This document shows, piece after piece, positions 16,459 to 25,296 of a stretch of 37,940 nt of DNA. The first letter of the stretch is position 1, and each line of letters starts with the position of its first letter. The notes under the pieces are model-generated. The model ran no database searches. It saw nothing but the letters and a program-made list of their open reading frames with translations, and was not told where the DNA came from. The position numbers and the translations under genes are program-made. The stretch comes from an uncultured Burkholderiales bacterium (lineage in GTDB: Bacteria > Pseudomonadota > Gammaproteobacteria > Burkholderiales > Burkholderiaceae_C): NCBI GenBank assembly GCA_903916355.1, contig CAIWWN010000198.1, positions 1 to 37,940 of the forward strand. The letters run 5' to 3'.

Positions 16459-17844
16459 TCATTGACAACGACTTTTGCCATTTTGAATATGACAACGGAT
16501 CACGGCTTGGCCTTGCGGCGTGTATTCGGTCAACTGCCAAGACTCTTGCCCAGACAAAAAGGTGCGATCCAAAGTGGCAAAGCCGTATTCAGACCTTGAA
16601 GCGTAGTTGTCCACCACTGCCGTCTTGTAGATCCGATCCGTGGGCGCAATCGCATGAGGCGCATGGCCCTCGTTCAAGGAACCGGAATTGCCCATGACCA
16701 ATGAGACCGGGTGATTGGACTGGAAACTGATGGCTTCAAACAAATGCACATGACCGTGCATGGCCACTGTGACACCTGCAGGGAAGAGTCTGTCTGGCAC
16801 CACAGTCTCGAATACCGACTGCAAGCCTGCACTGCCTCCGGATTTGAATTTTTTAGGATCTTTACCCGGCGCTGCGGCCAGCAAGGGGTGATGGTTGATG
16901 AAGAAGCTCTCGGGCTTGAGCTTGGCCAATTGCGCTGCGATGTTCAGTTGCGACTTGTACTTGGTAAAAGCGGGATCAGCGGGGTTGTAGGCCTTGCCAC
17001 TCGATTTAGCAGAGTCAAACACAATGAACTGCGCTTGCTCTGAAATAGCGGCTGTAAATGGCTCAGAAAAATCACCCTGCAGGTCGTTGGCAGGCTCGTT
17101 GCAATTGCGCGCTGCTGTGTAAGGCGAAGCATCCAGAAAGCGAAACCAGCCCTGTCCCGCGCGGAAACACGACTCGTGGTTGCCACGCACAAACAACCAA
17201 GGCGCACTCGCCAGCAAGGGTGCTGCAGGTTGAAAGAAGTCATCGCGCCAAGCGTCCCAGCCATAGCCCCAGCTCGCATTCGCGCAACCGATGTTGCCCT
17301 GAGGGCAAGGGCTTTCTCGGTAATGCACATCACCAATGTGCACCACCAAATCGGGCTTGAGCTTGGCCGCGCTCTGGGCAATTTGGGCGAATGGCCATTT
17401 GTCTGCGTCGTTGCACTCTTGAAATGAGTTCTCAGAGGCTTTCATTCGGCAACCGGTATCGGCCACGATCAAGATGCGTTGGATCTGCTTGGGCGGCGCG
17501 GGAACCACCTGACCCTCAATGCGAGCCGACTGGGCTTGCGCGGGCCAAGTGGCCTCGCAGCTCGTGACGTCAAACACGGCGGGTTTGCTGTCAGCTTGGG
17601 CTGCGTCACTGCGTACAGGCAAAGTGGCTTGAGTTGCACGCACCTGCATGGCCACGGGCAAATGCCCGTCCCAGGCGATGCTGGGGCATTGGGCTGCGTG
17701 CGTCAAAGCACGAACCACCCATTGCCCCTGCGGCGCTTGCACGGTGTAGACAGATTCCAACTCAGAGGCAGACGCCTCAAGCGCGCTGATAGCCGCGAAC
17801 AGCAACACACACGCAGACCATTCGCGTGACCCTGTATTTTTCAT
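16459..17844 (-). CDS. Exported metallophosphoesterase with purple-acid-phosphatase motifs
   Basis: A 461-residue enzyme with a signal peptide (about 1-27) and AAAGG before the ATG. An N-terminal domain (28-120) precedes the calcineurin-like domain, which shows all five purple acid phosphatase blocks: DTG (Asp129), GDVHY (Asp172 and Tyr175), GNHE (Asn222, His223), INHH (about 316-319) and HGHVH (His363, 365, 367). In PAPs the GDxxY tyrosine ligates Fe(III) and gives the purple colour; ordinary metallophosphoesterases lack it. It should hydrolyse phosphate esters in the periplasm. It follows tonB by 30 bases and precedes a cytochrome b561 gene in a Pho-box-led operon. Substrate is not readable from sequence. 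Confidence 0.88.
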   Translation of the reverse strand: MKNTGSREWSACVLLFAAISALEASASELESVYTVQAPQGQWVVRALTHAAQCPSIAWDGHLPVAMQVRATQATLPVRSDAAQADSKPAVFDVTSCEATWPAQAQSARIEGQVVPAPPKQIQRILIVADTGCRMKASENSFQECNDADKWPFAQIAQSAAKLKPDLVVHIGDVHYRESPCPQGNIGCANASWGYGWDAWRDDFFQPAAPLLASAPWLFVRGNHESCFRAGQGWFRFLDASPYTAARNCNEPANDLQGDFSEPFTAAISEQAQFIVFDSAKSSGKAYNPADPAFTKYKSQLNIAAQLAKLKPESFFINHHPLLAAAPGKDPKKFKSGGSAGLQSVFETVVPDRLFPAGVTVAMHGHVHLFEAISFQSNHPVSLVMGNSGSLNEGHAPHAIAPTDRIYKTAVVDNYASRSEYGFATLDRTFLSGQESWQLTEYTPQGQAVIRCHIQNGKSRCQ

Positions 17845-17874
17845 AACAACCTTTGAAGGCCAAGCGGCCTGAAA

Positions 17875-18588
17875 TTAAAAGCAGGCGACCCAGATTTGGT
17901 ACACGCCGTCTTTACCCGCCAAGGCGGGCGGTGGCGGTGGAAAGGCGGCAGCCTCTACCGCTTTGAGCGCGGCACGGTCCACTGCCCCCAAACCGCTGGG
18001 CTGGATGATTTTGGCGTTGCTGGCCACTCCATCACGCAGATGAAACTCCACCCGCGCCCGGCCCTTAAAGCCCAGCGCAGAAGCCGGGCCCGGCACTAAA
18101 AATGCGGCTTGCACGGCAGCAGCCAGTTTGAAGTTATAGGCCAAGGCTGGATCCACGGCGGGTGCCGGTGGACTGACCACTGCAGGCGGCGGCGTCGATG
18201 GTGCGGAAGCAACTGCAGGCGTAGAAAAAGCGGTGGGTTGCGCCACGACGGGAGGCGTTATGTCTTGCACCGGTCGCACTTCAGGGGTCACAGGGGATTG
18301 AGGCTTGGGTGGCGCAAGCGCCACTTTGGCCGGCACAGGAGGTGATTTAACCTCTGGTGGCTTAGGCGGCAAGGGCTTATCAACCTTGGGCTCTTCGAGC
18401 ATGGACATCACCAACGGGATGACTTGCTCCAGTTCCTGCGGCGGGTGCAAGAGCACCCAGACCATCACCGCCCCCACCACACCCAACTCAATCAACAGCG
18501 CTGAGCCCAGCGAAGACCAAACGCCTTGGGGTGGCTTGCTTTTCGAGGTGGGTGCCCACACCGGCAGGCTGTTGAAGGTGGCGCTCAA
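17875..18588 (-). CDS. tonB: TonB energy-transducing protein (cluster 2)
   Basis: A 237-residue TonB: cytoplasmic N-terminus, one membrane helix (about 27-47), a long Pro-rich spacer with KPP and PPP repeats (about 65-145), and a TonB C-terminal domain (about 150-237) with GFKGRARVEFHLRDG and GAVDRAALKAVEAAAFPP. The start is TTG at 18588, overlapping the exbD stop (TTGA), with AGGTG five bases before it; no better start exists downstream before the membrane helix. It should couple the adjacent ExbB/ExbD to the receptor at the head of the operon. The two clusters' TonB proteins differ strongly in spacer and domain, so they look dedicated rather than duplicated. Confidence 0.87.
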   Translation of the reverse strand: MSATFNSLPVWAPTSKSKPPQGVWSSLGSALLIELGVVGAVMVWVLLHPPQELEQVIPLVMSMLEEPKVDKPLPPKPPEVKSPPVPAKVALAPPKPQSPVTPEVRPVQDITPPVVAQPTAFSTPAVASAPSTPPPAVVSPPAPAVDPALAYNFKLAAAVQAAFLVPGPASALGFKGRARVEFHLRDGVASNAKIIQPSGLGAVDRAALKAVEAAAFPPPPPALAGKDGVYQIWVACF

Positions 18589-18980
18589 CGCGGCACCTGT
18601 TTGGCAGCCAAACCAATTTGCGTGGCGCCGCCCAAGCGAACCGCGTCCACAGCTTTCATCAAGTGCTGCATGGACGCATCGTCACTGCCGGCAATGGTCA
18701 CGGCCAAATTAGCAGGGTCACGTGCTTTGACCAAGGCGGTAATTTCGGCAGGCTCTGCGTCATGGCCTTCGACCAACAACTGACCGTTGGAGCGAATTTC
18801 CACCATCAACTTAGGCGGTGGAATCGCAATGGCCGTGCTACTGGTAGGCAACTTGCTGATCTGGCCTGATGTGGGAATCATGCGCAACGTCATCATGGCA
18901 AAAAAGACCAGCAAAAACAGCATGATGTCGATCATCGGAATGATCTCGATCCGCGCCTTGCGCGTTTCAAAATACCGCAT
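18585..18980 (-). CDS. exbD: ExbD biopolymer transport protein (cluster 2)
   Basis: A 131-residue protein with a short cytoplasmic N-terminus, a single helix (about 12-32) carrying the conserved Asp of IIPMIDIMLFLLVFF that takes part in proton flow, and a periplasmic domain ending AVDAVRLGGATQIGLA. It works with ExbB to energise TonB. It starts one base after the exbB stop (TGAGATG) and overlaps tonB. It is the only complete exbD in the window, so it may also serve the first TonB cluster, whose exbD is truncated. Confidence 0.9.
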   Translation of the reverse strand: MRYFETRKARIEIIPMIDIMLFLLVFFAMMTLRMIPTSGQISKLPTSSTAIAIPPPKLMVEIRSNGQLLVEGHDAEPAEITALVKARDPANLAVTIAGSDDASMQHLMKAVDAVRLGGATQIGLAAKQVPR

Positions 18981-18981
18981 C

Positions 18982-19638
18982 TCAAACGGCCTTCAAAGTG
19001 GCGCGGGTACCTGTGGACTGATGGCGACCAAAGCGACGATTCAAAATCATGACTTTGATGATTTCCATCTGGTGCACAATCATGCGCACTTTGGTGTTGA
19101 GCCAGTTGAAGAAGACCAAACCGATCATGGCAATCATCAAACCCGAAGCCGTGGCAATCAAGGCCTCAGCAATGCCACCCGTGACTTGGCCCGCACCATT
19201 TTGAACATCGCCCAGCACAGAGAATGCACCGAACATGCCAATGATCGTGCCAAACAAGCCCAACAGCGGCGCCAGGGTGATCACCGTGTCCAGCACCCAC
19301 AAGGATCGGTCCAAGGTGGGCACTTCGCGCATGATGGCTTCTTCCAAGTGACCGGCACACACATCACGCTCGGAGGTGTCAGGCTCGATCAGCGAAGCAT
19401 GCACCACGCTGGCGTGGGGCAAGTTCTCATACTGCTGCAAGGCTTTTAACAAGACTTCATGGTCCATGGCCGAGCCGTCGTGCAACAAGTCGATGAGGCT
19501 GTCACCGTCTTGCTGCATTTTGGACAGATAGCGGCTTCGCTCGATGATGACCGTCAAGGCCACCAACATGAGCAAAGCCATCAGATACAGCGTTCCGCCA
19601 GAGGCGTTGGCCAGATCAAACAGCTTGCTGGGCGTCAT
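18982..19638 (-). CDS. exbB: ExbB proton channel protein (cluster 2)
   Basis: A 218-residue MotA/TolQ/ExbB protein with three membrane helices (about 14-34, 112-135 and 150-175). Its family block VITLAPLLGLFGTIIGMFGAF is near 118-138. It forms the inner-membrane proton channel with ExbD. It begins two bases after the receptor stop and ends one base before exbD, so expression is tightly coupled to the receptor. In contrast to cluster 1, exbB and exbD are adjacent as usual. Confidence 0.9.
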   Translation of the reverse strand: MTPSKLFDLANASGGTLYLMALLMLVALTVIIERSRYLSKMQQDGDSLIDLLHDGSAMDHEVLLKALQQYENLPHASVVHASLIEPDTSERDVCAGHLEEAIMREVPTLDRSLWVLDTVITLAPLLGLFGTIIGMFGAFSVLGDVQNGAGQVTGGIAEALIATASGLMIAMIGLVFFNWLNTKVRMIVHQMEIIKVMILNRRFGRHQSTGTRATLKAV

Positions 19639-19640
19639 GT

Positions 19641-21887
19641 TCAGAAGTCAGCTTTGGCCGAAATCATCATGCTGCGCGGCGCTTGCCACTGGTACTGTGT
19701 CGTGGCAGAAGTCAGCGGCCCAGTCACACCCACGATTTGCTGTGAATTGGTCACGTTGAAGACGCTGAGCTGAATCTTCAGAGCCTTGACGTTGTCCATG
19801 TTGCGGAAGGTATAACCCACGTTCAAGTCGGCATTGTTGATGGCATTCAACTGACCCAACAACTTGGCGTTGTACTGCTCGCCAATGTGCTTGTAAAGCA
19901 AAGAGGCCGTCCAATCACCCAGGTTGTAAATCGCACCAAAAGCCGTGGTGACCTTGGGTGCATTAGGCACCTGACCGGTTGGCTGACCTGCTGCCGCATT
20001 GGAGGCGCTGTAGTCGGCCAAGTTGTAACCAAAGTTGGCAAATGCAGACCAACCATCACCCAACATATAGGCGGCTTGACCTTCAACGCCTTTGTACAGG
20101 GCGCCACCGACGTTGGTGAACTGTGGGTTCGCATTGGTACCCGTGTTGAGCTGCATATTGTTCATGGTGATGTAGTACAAATCACCATCAATCGTCAAGC
20201 GATCCGACTTGTGCACCGCACCGACTTGGTAGTTGGTGGTGGTCTGTGGGTCAGGACGCGTTCCAGTGGTTGTGCCGACGCCAATGAACGGCACTTGCAT
20301 GCCCTTGGCATATTGAGCGTAGAGCGAATTCTGTTCGTCCAATTTTTTGTTGACCGTCAGGAATGGCAAAGATGCTTTGTAGTTGTTGTTGTATGACTGT
20401 GCCGTCAACGCCTTTTGGTTAAACGCCGAGTCCAGGTGGAAGTTGTAATTCATCGCCTTGTAGCCCGGTGTGATCGTCAAACCAGGTGCAGCAGCCCACT
20501 CAAACTCAACGAATGGCTGGATTTGGCTCCAGCTTGAATTTTGTTGGGTGAAGTTGGTGGTGGTCACAATGCCTGTTGGGTAGGCGGATGTTGCACCGGC
20601 CAGCACATTGCCGGTGACCATGTCGGCTTCCATGTTGTGACGATCTGTTTTGGAGCCTTCATACCAAGCACCCACACGCAACAAACCGTTGTCAAGATTT
20701 TTGGTGGCCTTGAGAATGTCACCCCATACGCGGTAGGAGTTCAACTTGTGATAGCCAGGCACGCCGCCGTTAGGCAACGTCACTGAAGTACCCAACAGAT
20801 TCTTCACGGACATCGACGAATCGGCCGTGCCGTTGAATTTCGAAGGGTCTTGGCCTGCCTCGGTAAAGTTGGCGTAGGCGTAGGTGTAGGTTTGGTTATC
20901 GGTTTGCCAGCCATTGGCCCAGGTGGTCTGCAGACGAACGTAATCCATGTCCGTGGTCTTGGTGGCTGTGTTGTAGCCGTAAAAACCTTGGCTGGCTGGG
21001 TTGCTGTTCATCACATAGTTTTTACCCAGTACAGCCACTTGCGCCATGGTGGGGCCTGATGCGTTGTCGGTGACGTTGGACTTGACCTTGTTGGCACTGC
21101 CAAAGATCGTCATCAATGTCGAATCACCCAAAGGGCGCTGGTACTTCACAGTCAGGTTGTTGTTGTCCATCGGCGAGTTCGACAGATAGCCAGTGGCGGC
21201 CATGTTCTGAGCATTCACTTGCAAGGTGGCGTCGCTGCCCTCCATGCGGCCGCTTTCATAAGAAATGCCTTCCAGGCGAGTGCCCCAGTTGCCCAGTGCG
21301 CCGTACACGCTGGTCTGCTTGGTTTGCGAGGGCGCCTTAGAGAACAAGTTGACACTACCGCCATAGGTCGAGTAACCCACGTTGCTGGCGTTACCTGGAC
21401 CACGGTCAATCACCATGCCGCCGATCACTGAAGCTGGAAAATAGGACGTGGAGTGGTGCGTAGGGCCGTTGCTGTCGCCAAAGGGGATGCCGTCAAAGGT
21501 GACGTTGTATTCACCGTCTTGGAAACCGCGCAGCGACATTTTTTGGTCCGCCATGCCAGGGCCGTTGGTGGAGGGCATAGAGGCGACGCTGGGTGCAATG
21601 GCCAAGATGGTGTTGAAGTTGCCTGTAGGCGGTGTGGAATCTTCAATGAAAGCGCGTGAAACGATCGACTGAGGCTGCGTTGCACTCAGGCTGGCTTGCG
21701 TTGGCGCCACAGATGCGGCCGTACCGCGCTCTGCCTTGACCGAAACCGTCGAACCTGCAGCGCCACTGGCACCCACAGTACCAAGATCTACAGTGTCGGC
21801 GAATGCCGCACCACCCACAGAGGTGATGAAGGCCAAAGAGACCAATTGAGCCAGGCGTTGTGGCTTAGGGGCAGAAGTTTTGAGCAT
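19641..21887 (-). CDS. TonB-dependent outer-membrane receptor (cluster 2, Pho-box led)
   Basis: A 748-residue receptor with signal peptide ending near GGAAFA (about residue 30). The plug domain (about 60-190) shows ILAIAPSVASMPSTNG, KMSLRGFQDGEYNVTFDGIP and VIDRGPGNASNVGYSTYGGS; the remainder is a 22-strand-type barrel ending MISAKADF, with a terminal Phe. It imports a substrate too large for porins. It heads the operon receptor-exbB-exbD-tonB-phosphatase-cytochrome b561, and a Pho box lies about 100 bases upstream, so a phosphate ester or another substrate needed during phosphate starvation (possibly iron) is likely. No clear Shine-Dalgarno precedes the ATG; the leader can instead fold over the start region. 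Confidence 0.92.
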   Translation of the reverse strand: MLKTSAPKPQRLAQLVSLAFITSVGGAAFADTVDLGTVGASGAAGSTVSVKAERGTAASVAPTQASLSATQPQSIVSRAFIEDSTPPTGNFNTILAIAPSVASMPSTNGPGMADQKMSLRGFQDGEYNVTFDGIPFGDSNGPTHHSTSYFPASVIGGMVIDRGPGNASNVGYSTYGGSVNLFSKAPSQTKQTSVYGALGNWGTRLEGISYESGRMEGSDATLQVNAQNMAATGYLSNSPMDNNNLTVKYQRPLGDSTLMTIFGSANKVKSNVTDNASGPTMAQVAVLGKNYVMNSNPASQGFYGYNTATKTTDMDYVRLQTTWANGWQTDNQTYTYAYANFTEAGQDPSKFNGTADSSMSVKNLLGTSVTLPNGGVPGYHKLNSYRVWGDILKATKNLDNGLLRVGAWYEGSKTDRHNMEADMVTGNVLAGATSAYPTGIVTTTNFTQQNSSWSQIQPFVEFEWAAAPGLTITPGYKAMNYNFHLDSAFNQKALTAQSYNNNYKASLPFLTVNKKLDEQNSLYAQYAKGMQVPFIGVGTTTGTRPDPQTTTNYQVGAVHKSDRLTIDGDLYYITMNNMQLNTGTNANPQFTNVGGALYKGVEGQAAYMLGDGWSAFANFGYNLADYSASNAAAGQPTGQVPNAPKVTTAFGAIYNLGDWTASLLYKHIGEQYNAKLLGQLNAINNADLNVGYTFRNMDNVKALKIQLSVFNVTNSQQIVGVTGPLTSATTQYQWQAPRSMMISAKADF

Positions 21888-21890
21888 GAA

Positions 21891-21960
21891 TTTTTACAGT
21901 TGAGGTTGAACAGATAAGAAAAGTGAAATTTGCTTTTCTCAACTGGCATAACTGTAAAAA
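21891..21960 (-). promoter_or_regulatory. 5' leader with two mutually exclusive stems over the receptor start
   Basis: An 11-base perfect inverted repeat (21950-21960 TTTTTACAGTT on the minus strand, with AACTGTAAAAA at 21891-21901) overlaps an 8-base alternative (CAGTTGAG at 21938-21945 with CTCAACTG at 21897-21904). Both compete for 21897-21901, directly before the ATG. An inner hairpin (GAAAAG/CTTTTC, 21918-21938) is compatible with the long stem and, apart from a shared base at 21938, with the shorter one. This layout resembles a translational switch; no ligand is suggested by the sequence. Confidence 0.5.
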
Positions 21961-21988
21961 CCTATTAAGTCACCGCTGCGGCATTTTT

Positions 21989-22006
21989 ATGAAGTTTTCA
22001 TGACAC
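21989..22006 (-). promoter_or_regulatory. Pho box upstream of the TonB-receptor/phosphatase operon
   Basis: On the minus strand GTGTCAT-GAAA-ACTTCAT: the first 7-mer matches the PhoB half-site at 6 of 7 positions, the second at 4 of 7, with the usual 4-base spacer. It lies 101 bases before the receptor ATG and 16 bases after the stop of the PhnZ-like gene. TTAATA about 15-20 bases downstream could be a -10. Confidence 0.6.
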
Positions 22007-22022
22007 TTCAAAAAATCAAAAC

Positions 22023-22574
22023 TCAGATGCAAGCCTGATTTAAATAGTATTCAAAGTGCACCAGAGAAGGCACAACCTTCAGCGGCGTTTTGGCCAAATC
22101 GTCGTAGCGACGCAGCCGCACGGCCTCCGCAGCGTAAGGCTGGAGCATGAAGACCTCCGCCTCAGCCTCGGTAAACAGTCCGCCTTGCTGTTCCAAGCTG
22201 TGCTTGGAGGCAGGCGATAACTCGGCCCAATAGCCTGGATCGATCAGGCACAAATAGCGTTTGGCGTCCACATGCATGCGGATCGGTTCCAGCACGGCGT
22301 CGGTGAACAAGCCCCGTAAAAACGGCAAGGCCATGAACTGATGCAGGTCGTCCTTGCGGGTGTCGATTTCTTGTTGCCCTAGACCTTGAGCCACCAGCAT
22401 ATGGCCAAGATCGTGCAGCAAGGACGCGGCAATGGTCTCGGCAGTTTCCCCTGCTTTCTCGGCCAGGTCCGCGCACTGCAAAGCATGTTCCAACTGACTG
22501 ACCGCCTCCATGCCGTATTGGTTTTGACCGTGGTTTTGTAAAAGATCAGTGACTTGCGACAGGGTCAGGGACAT
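22023..22574 (-). CDS. PhnZ-type HD-domain oxygenase, phosphonate cluster
   Basis: A 183-residue HD-domain protein of the phosphonate-degradation HD group. Every PhnZ active-site residue I recall has a counterpart at a steady offset: Tyr20 and Glu23 (QYGMEAV), His30 (QLEHALQCA), His54-Asp55 and His58 (LLHDLGH), His101 and Lys105 (HVDAKRY), and Asp158 (RRYDD). PhnZ is a mixed-valent di-iron oxygenase that splits 1-hydroxy-2-aminoethylphosphonate into glycine and phosphate. Its usual partner PhnY, which makes the hydroxylated substrate, is not in the window. A GAGGTG site precedes the ATG and nine bases separate it from phnE, so it is the last gene of the phnCDE unit. Its substrate here is open. 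Confidence 0.83.
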   Translation of the reverse strand: MSLTLSQVTDLLQNHGQNQYGMEAVSQLEHALQCADLAEKAGETAETIAASLLHDLGHMLVAQGLGQQEIDTRKDDLHQFMALPFLRGLFTDAVLEPIRMHVDAKRYLCLIDPGYWAELSPASKHSLEQQGGLFTEAEAEVFMLQPYAAEAVRLRRYDDLAKTPLKVVPSLVHFEYYLNQACI

Positions 22575-22582
22575 GAGGCACC

Positions 22583-23389
22583 TCAGACAAAAAATTGGCG
22601 AATACGGGATGAAATCAAATCAATCAAACTGACCGTGACAATGATGATCAGCATCACCGCACTGGTCTCGGCGTACTGAAATCCGCGAATGATTTCCCAC
22701 AGCACCACACCGATACCGCCCGCCCCGACCATACCCACCACGGTGGCTGAGCGCACATTGGACTCGAATCGGTACAAGGCAAATGAAATCCACAAGGGCA
22801 TGACCTGCGGAATCACACCGTACACAATTTCATGCAAAGCCGTGGCCCCGGTAGAACGGATGCCTTCGACCGGCTGAGGGTCGATGGCTTCGACCGCTTC
22901 AGAAAACAACTTGGCCAAGATGCCGGTGGTATGTATCCACAAGGCCAAGACCCCGGCAAAAGGCCCCAGGCCCACGGCCACGACAAACAGCATGGCGAAC
23001 ACCATCTCATTGATGGCGCGGCATGCGTCCATCACGCGGCGCACCGGCTGGTAGACCCACCAGGGCACGATATTGGAAGAAGCCAGGAGACCCATGGGTA
23101 TGGCAGAGACGACGGCCAAGGCTGTGCCCCACAACGCGATCTGCAAGGTCACCCGCATCTCGTCCAGGTAGATGCGCCAGTGGCCAAAATTAGGTGGGAA
23201 AAATTCCGCCGCATAGGCTTTCATATTGCCCGAGTCGCGCCACAGCTCCATAGGCCGCATGTCCGCTCCTTGCCAAGACCAGGCCAGCAGGGCCAGCAAG
23301 GCGCCCCAGCACAAATACCAACTGAGGCTACGCTGGGAGACAGCGGACTCGGCCAAGGCCTGCATCTTCAAATTGGCGGAGGTAGACAT
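22583..23389 (-). CDS. phnE: Phosphonate ABC transporter permease
   Basis: About 268 residues, six predicted membrane helices, with the ABC-permease EAA region [20 protein letters not shown] in the middle and [19 protein letters not shown] near the end, both typical of PhnE. It forms the membrane channel for PhnD-delivered phosphonates, powered by PhnC. I start it at ATG 23389, with GACGG upstream; a GTG at 23404, just after the phnD stop, would add five residues. It follows phnD by about 20 bases and precedes the PhnZ-like gene. Confidence 0.9.
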   Translation of the reverse strand: MSTSANLKMQALAESAVSQRSLSWYLCWGALLALLAWSWQGADMRPMELWRDSGNMKAYAAEFFPPNFGHWRIYLDEMRVTLQIALWGTALAVVSAIPMGLLASSNIVPWWVYQPVRRVMDACRAINEMVFAMLFVVAVGLGPFAGVLALWIHTTGILAKLFSEAVEAIDPQPVEGIRSTGATALHEIVYGVIPQVMPLWISFALYRFESNVRSATVVGMVGAGGIGVVLWEIIRGFQYAETSAVMLIIIVTVSLIDLISSRIRQFFV

Positions 23390-23409
23390 GCGAAGTACCG
23401 TCACAGAAC

Positions 23410-24354
23410 TTATTTCAAGGCAGCCAATTGCTGATCGATTTCAATCAGTTTGGTCTTTTTGTCAGCGTCAGACAGGGTGGTGTCAGCGTCGATTTTGTTG
23501 CGCTTACCAAACAAGTCCAATTGGCGAATCGGCTTGAGTTGGTCGTTGGTCGACGCTTTAAAGCCCGACAATTTCGAAATCTTCATGACAATTTCTTTTT
23601 CACGCGCGTCGGTTTTGGCGTAGTTGTAGAAGAAGTTTTTGATCTTCGTCTTGGTCGCTTCAGGCAAGCCCTTGCTGAACACCAAGGGGTCCAAGGCGAT
23701 CAGTGGGGAAGTCCAGATGACTTTGATGTCTTTGACTTTTTCAGGTTGACGCCCTTGGAGCTTTTCCAAGTTTTCGCTGTTGTTGGTCGCCACATCGACT
23801 TGCTTGTTGGCTACGGCCAAGGCATTGGTTTCGTGGTTAGCGCTGCGCATCACTTTGAACAGTGTTTTGGGGTCTTGCTTGTTTTGTGCAAACACATAAA
23901 AACTAGGCACCAAGAAGCCTGAAGTGGAGTTCGGGTCACCGTTGCCAAAGCTCAAGTTCTTGCCGTTTTTGAACATGTCGTCCAGGTTGTTGATCGGGCT
24001 GTCTTTGTGCACGATCAGGTGCGAGTAATAACCTTGTGTGCCATCGGCGTTGACCATTTGCGCAAACACTTCAGCGTTAGAACGGTCCACAGCCTCCATG
24101 GCCGACTTGTTGCCCATCCAGGCCAGCTGCACTTTGTTAAAGCGCATGCCTTCGATGATGCCGGCGTAATCGGTGGCAAAGAAAGCCTTGACCTTCAGAC
24201 CGGTTTGCTTTTCCATGTCGTCAATCAGCGGCTGCCAATCGGACTTGATGTTTTGGCTGGACTCTGTCGAGATAAAGCCAAAGCTGATGTCTTGCGCCAT
24301 GGCGCCCGTCAAACTTAGGCCCAAGGCCAGTGCGGTCAGTGATTTTTTGAACAT
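23410..24354 (-). CDS. phnD: Phosphonate ABC transporter substrate-binding protein
   Basis: A 314-residue periplasmic protein with signal peptide [20 protein letters not shown]. The start at 24354 has GGAGA seven bases upstream; the longer frame is unrelated sequence before the signal peptide. The mature sequence begins [20 protein letters not shown] and carries the PhnD blocks [30 protein letters not shown] and [14 protein letters not shown]. PhnD binds alkylphosphonates such as 2-aminoethylphosphonate for import. It lies between phnC (38-base gap) and phnE. Confidence 0.93.
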   Translation of the reverse strand: MFKKSLTALALGLSLTGAMAQDISFGFISTESSQNIKSDWQPLIDDMEKQTGLKVKAFFATDYAGIIEGMRFNKVQLAWMGNKSAMEAVDRSNAEVFAQMVNADGTQGYYSHLIVHKDSPINNLDDMFKNGKNLSFGNGDPNSTSGFLVPSFYVFAQNKQDPKTLFKVMRSANHETNALAVANKQVDVATNNSENLEKLQGRQPEKVKDIKVIWTSPLIALDPLVFSKGLPEATKTKIKNFFYNYAKTDAREKEIVMKISKLSGFKASTNDQLKPIRQLDLFGKRNKIDADTTLSDADKKTKLIEIDQQLAALK

Positions 24355-24392
24355 AGTTGGATCTCCAGCAGATTTAAAAGTAAAAGAGAAAT

Positions 24393-25247
24393 TCAAGCCA
24401 TCTGGGCGACGGGCGCAGCCCATGCCAAGACTGGCGCAGTGTCTTGCGCAGAAACTGAGGTGAGCAACTCGCTGCCACTCAAAAATTCATCGGCTTGCAT
24501 GCCGTACAACTCGCGCAGCAATGCAGGCGTCAAGTTGGATGACAGCCCGTCATAGACCACCTGGCCTTGATTCAGCGCAATCACGCGCGGGCAATAGCGA
24601 ATGGCCATGTCCACCTGGTGCAAAGAGACCACGACGGTACGGCCATCTTCACGCTGGATGCGCGTCAAAATTTCCATCACATTGCGTGACGATTCGGGAT
24701 CGAGGGAGGCAATCGGTTCATCGGCCAACACCAGTTTGGCGCCTTGCACCAAGGTGCGCGCAATCGCTGCGCGCTGCTGTTGCCCGCCAGACAAGGTTGA
24801 CGCACGTTGTCCGTGGCATTCCAAAATGCCTACACGTTGTAAAGCTTCCAGCCCCAACGTACGCTCATGCGCATTGAACCAACGCAGCACGCCACGCCAC
24901 AGTGGCATGCAGTGCAAACGCCCCACCAACACATTGACCAGCACGGGCAAACGGTCGACCAAATTGAATTGCTGAAAAACAAAGCCCACTTGCGAGCGAA
25001 GGCTGCGAATGTCACTGGCAATGCGACCGTCCCGTTGCACGCAGTGTCCGTTCACTTCAATCAAAGAACCTGCGGCGGCATCGGCGGGTAAAAGGCCTGC
25101 GATCATGCGCAGCAAGGTGGACTTGCCTGAACCTGAGGCGCCGATCAAGGCCACCATTTCGCCCTCACCAATACTCAGATTGATGTCGCGCAAGGCGTGT
25201 TTCCCGTTAGGAAAATGTTTGTCTAAATTTTGGATCTTCAGTGCCAT
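24393..25247 (-). CDS. phnC: Phosphonate ABC transporter ATP-binding protein
   Basis: A 284-residue ATPase: Walker [10 protein letters not shown] (about 36-44), Q-loop [14 protein letters not shown], signature [13 protein letters not shown] (about 155) and Walker B LVLADEP. The [17 protein letters not shown] segment is typical of PhnC. It powers phosphonate import through PhnE. It heads phnCDE plus the PhnZ-like gene. Upstream are a Pho box (25297-25314) and a candidate PhnF operator (25266-25276), so it is probably activated by PhoB and repressed by PhnF. Confidence 0.93.
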   Translation of the reverse strand: MALKIQNLDKHFPNGKHALRDINLSIGEGEMVALIGASGSGKSTLLRMIAGLLPADAAAGSLIEVNGHCVQRDGRIASDIRSLRSQVGFVFQQFNLVDRLPVLVNVLVGRLHCMPLWRGVLRWFNAHERTLGLEALQRVGILECHGQRASTLSGGQQQRAAIARTLVQGAKLVLADEPIASLDPESSRNVMEILTRIQREDGRTVVVSLHQVDMAIRYCPRVIALNQGQVVYDGLSSNLTPALLRELYGMQADEFLSGSELLTSVSAQDTAPVLAWAAPVAQMA

Positions 25248-25265
25248 GGCGCAATTGCCTCAAGA

Positions 25266-25276
25266 TGTCTATACAA
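25266..25276. promoter_or_regulatory. Candidate PhnF operator upstream of phnC
   Basis: TGTCTATACAA is identical over 11 bases to a site between phnF and phnG (31614-31624). On the minus strand it reads TTGTATAGACA, which contains the GTATAGAC core I recall from mycobacterial PhnF operators and a TATAGA that could be the promoter -10. It lies between the Pho box and the phnC start, where a repressor would block transcription. Confidence 0.65.
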
Positions 25277-25296
25277 GCTGAGTGTGCGCAGCATAT

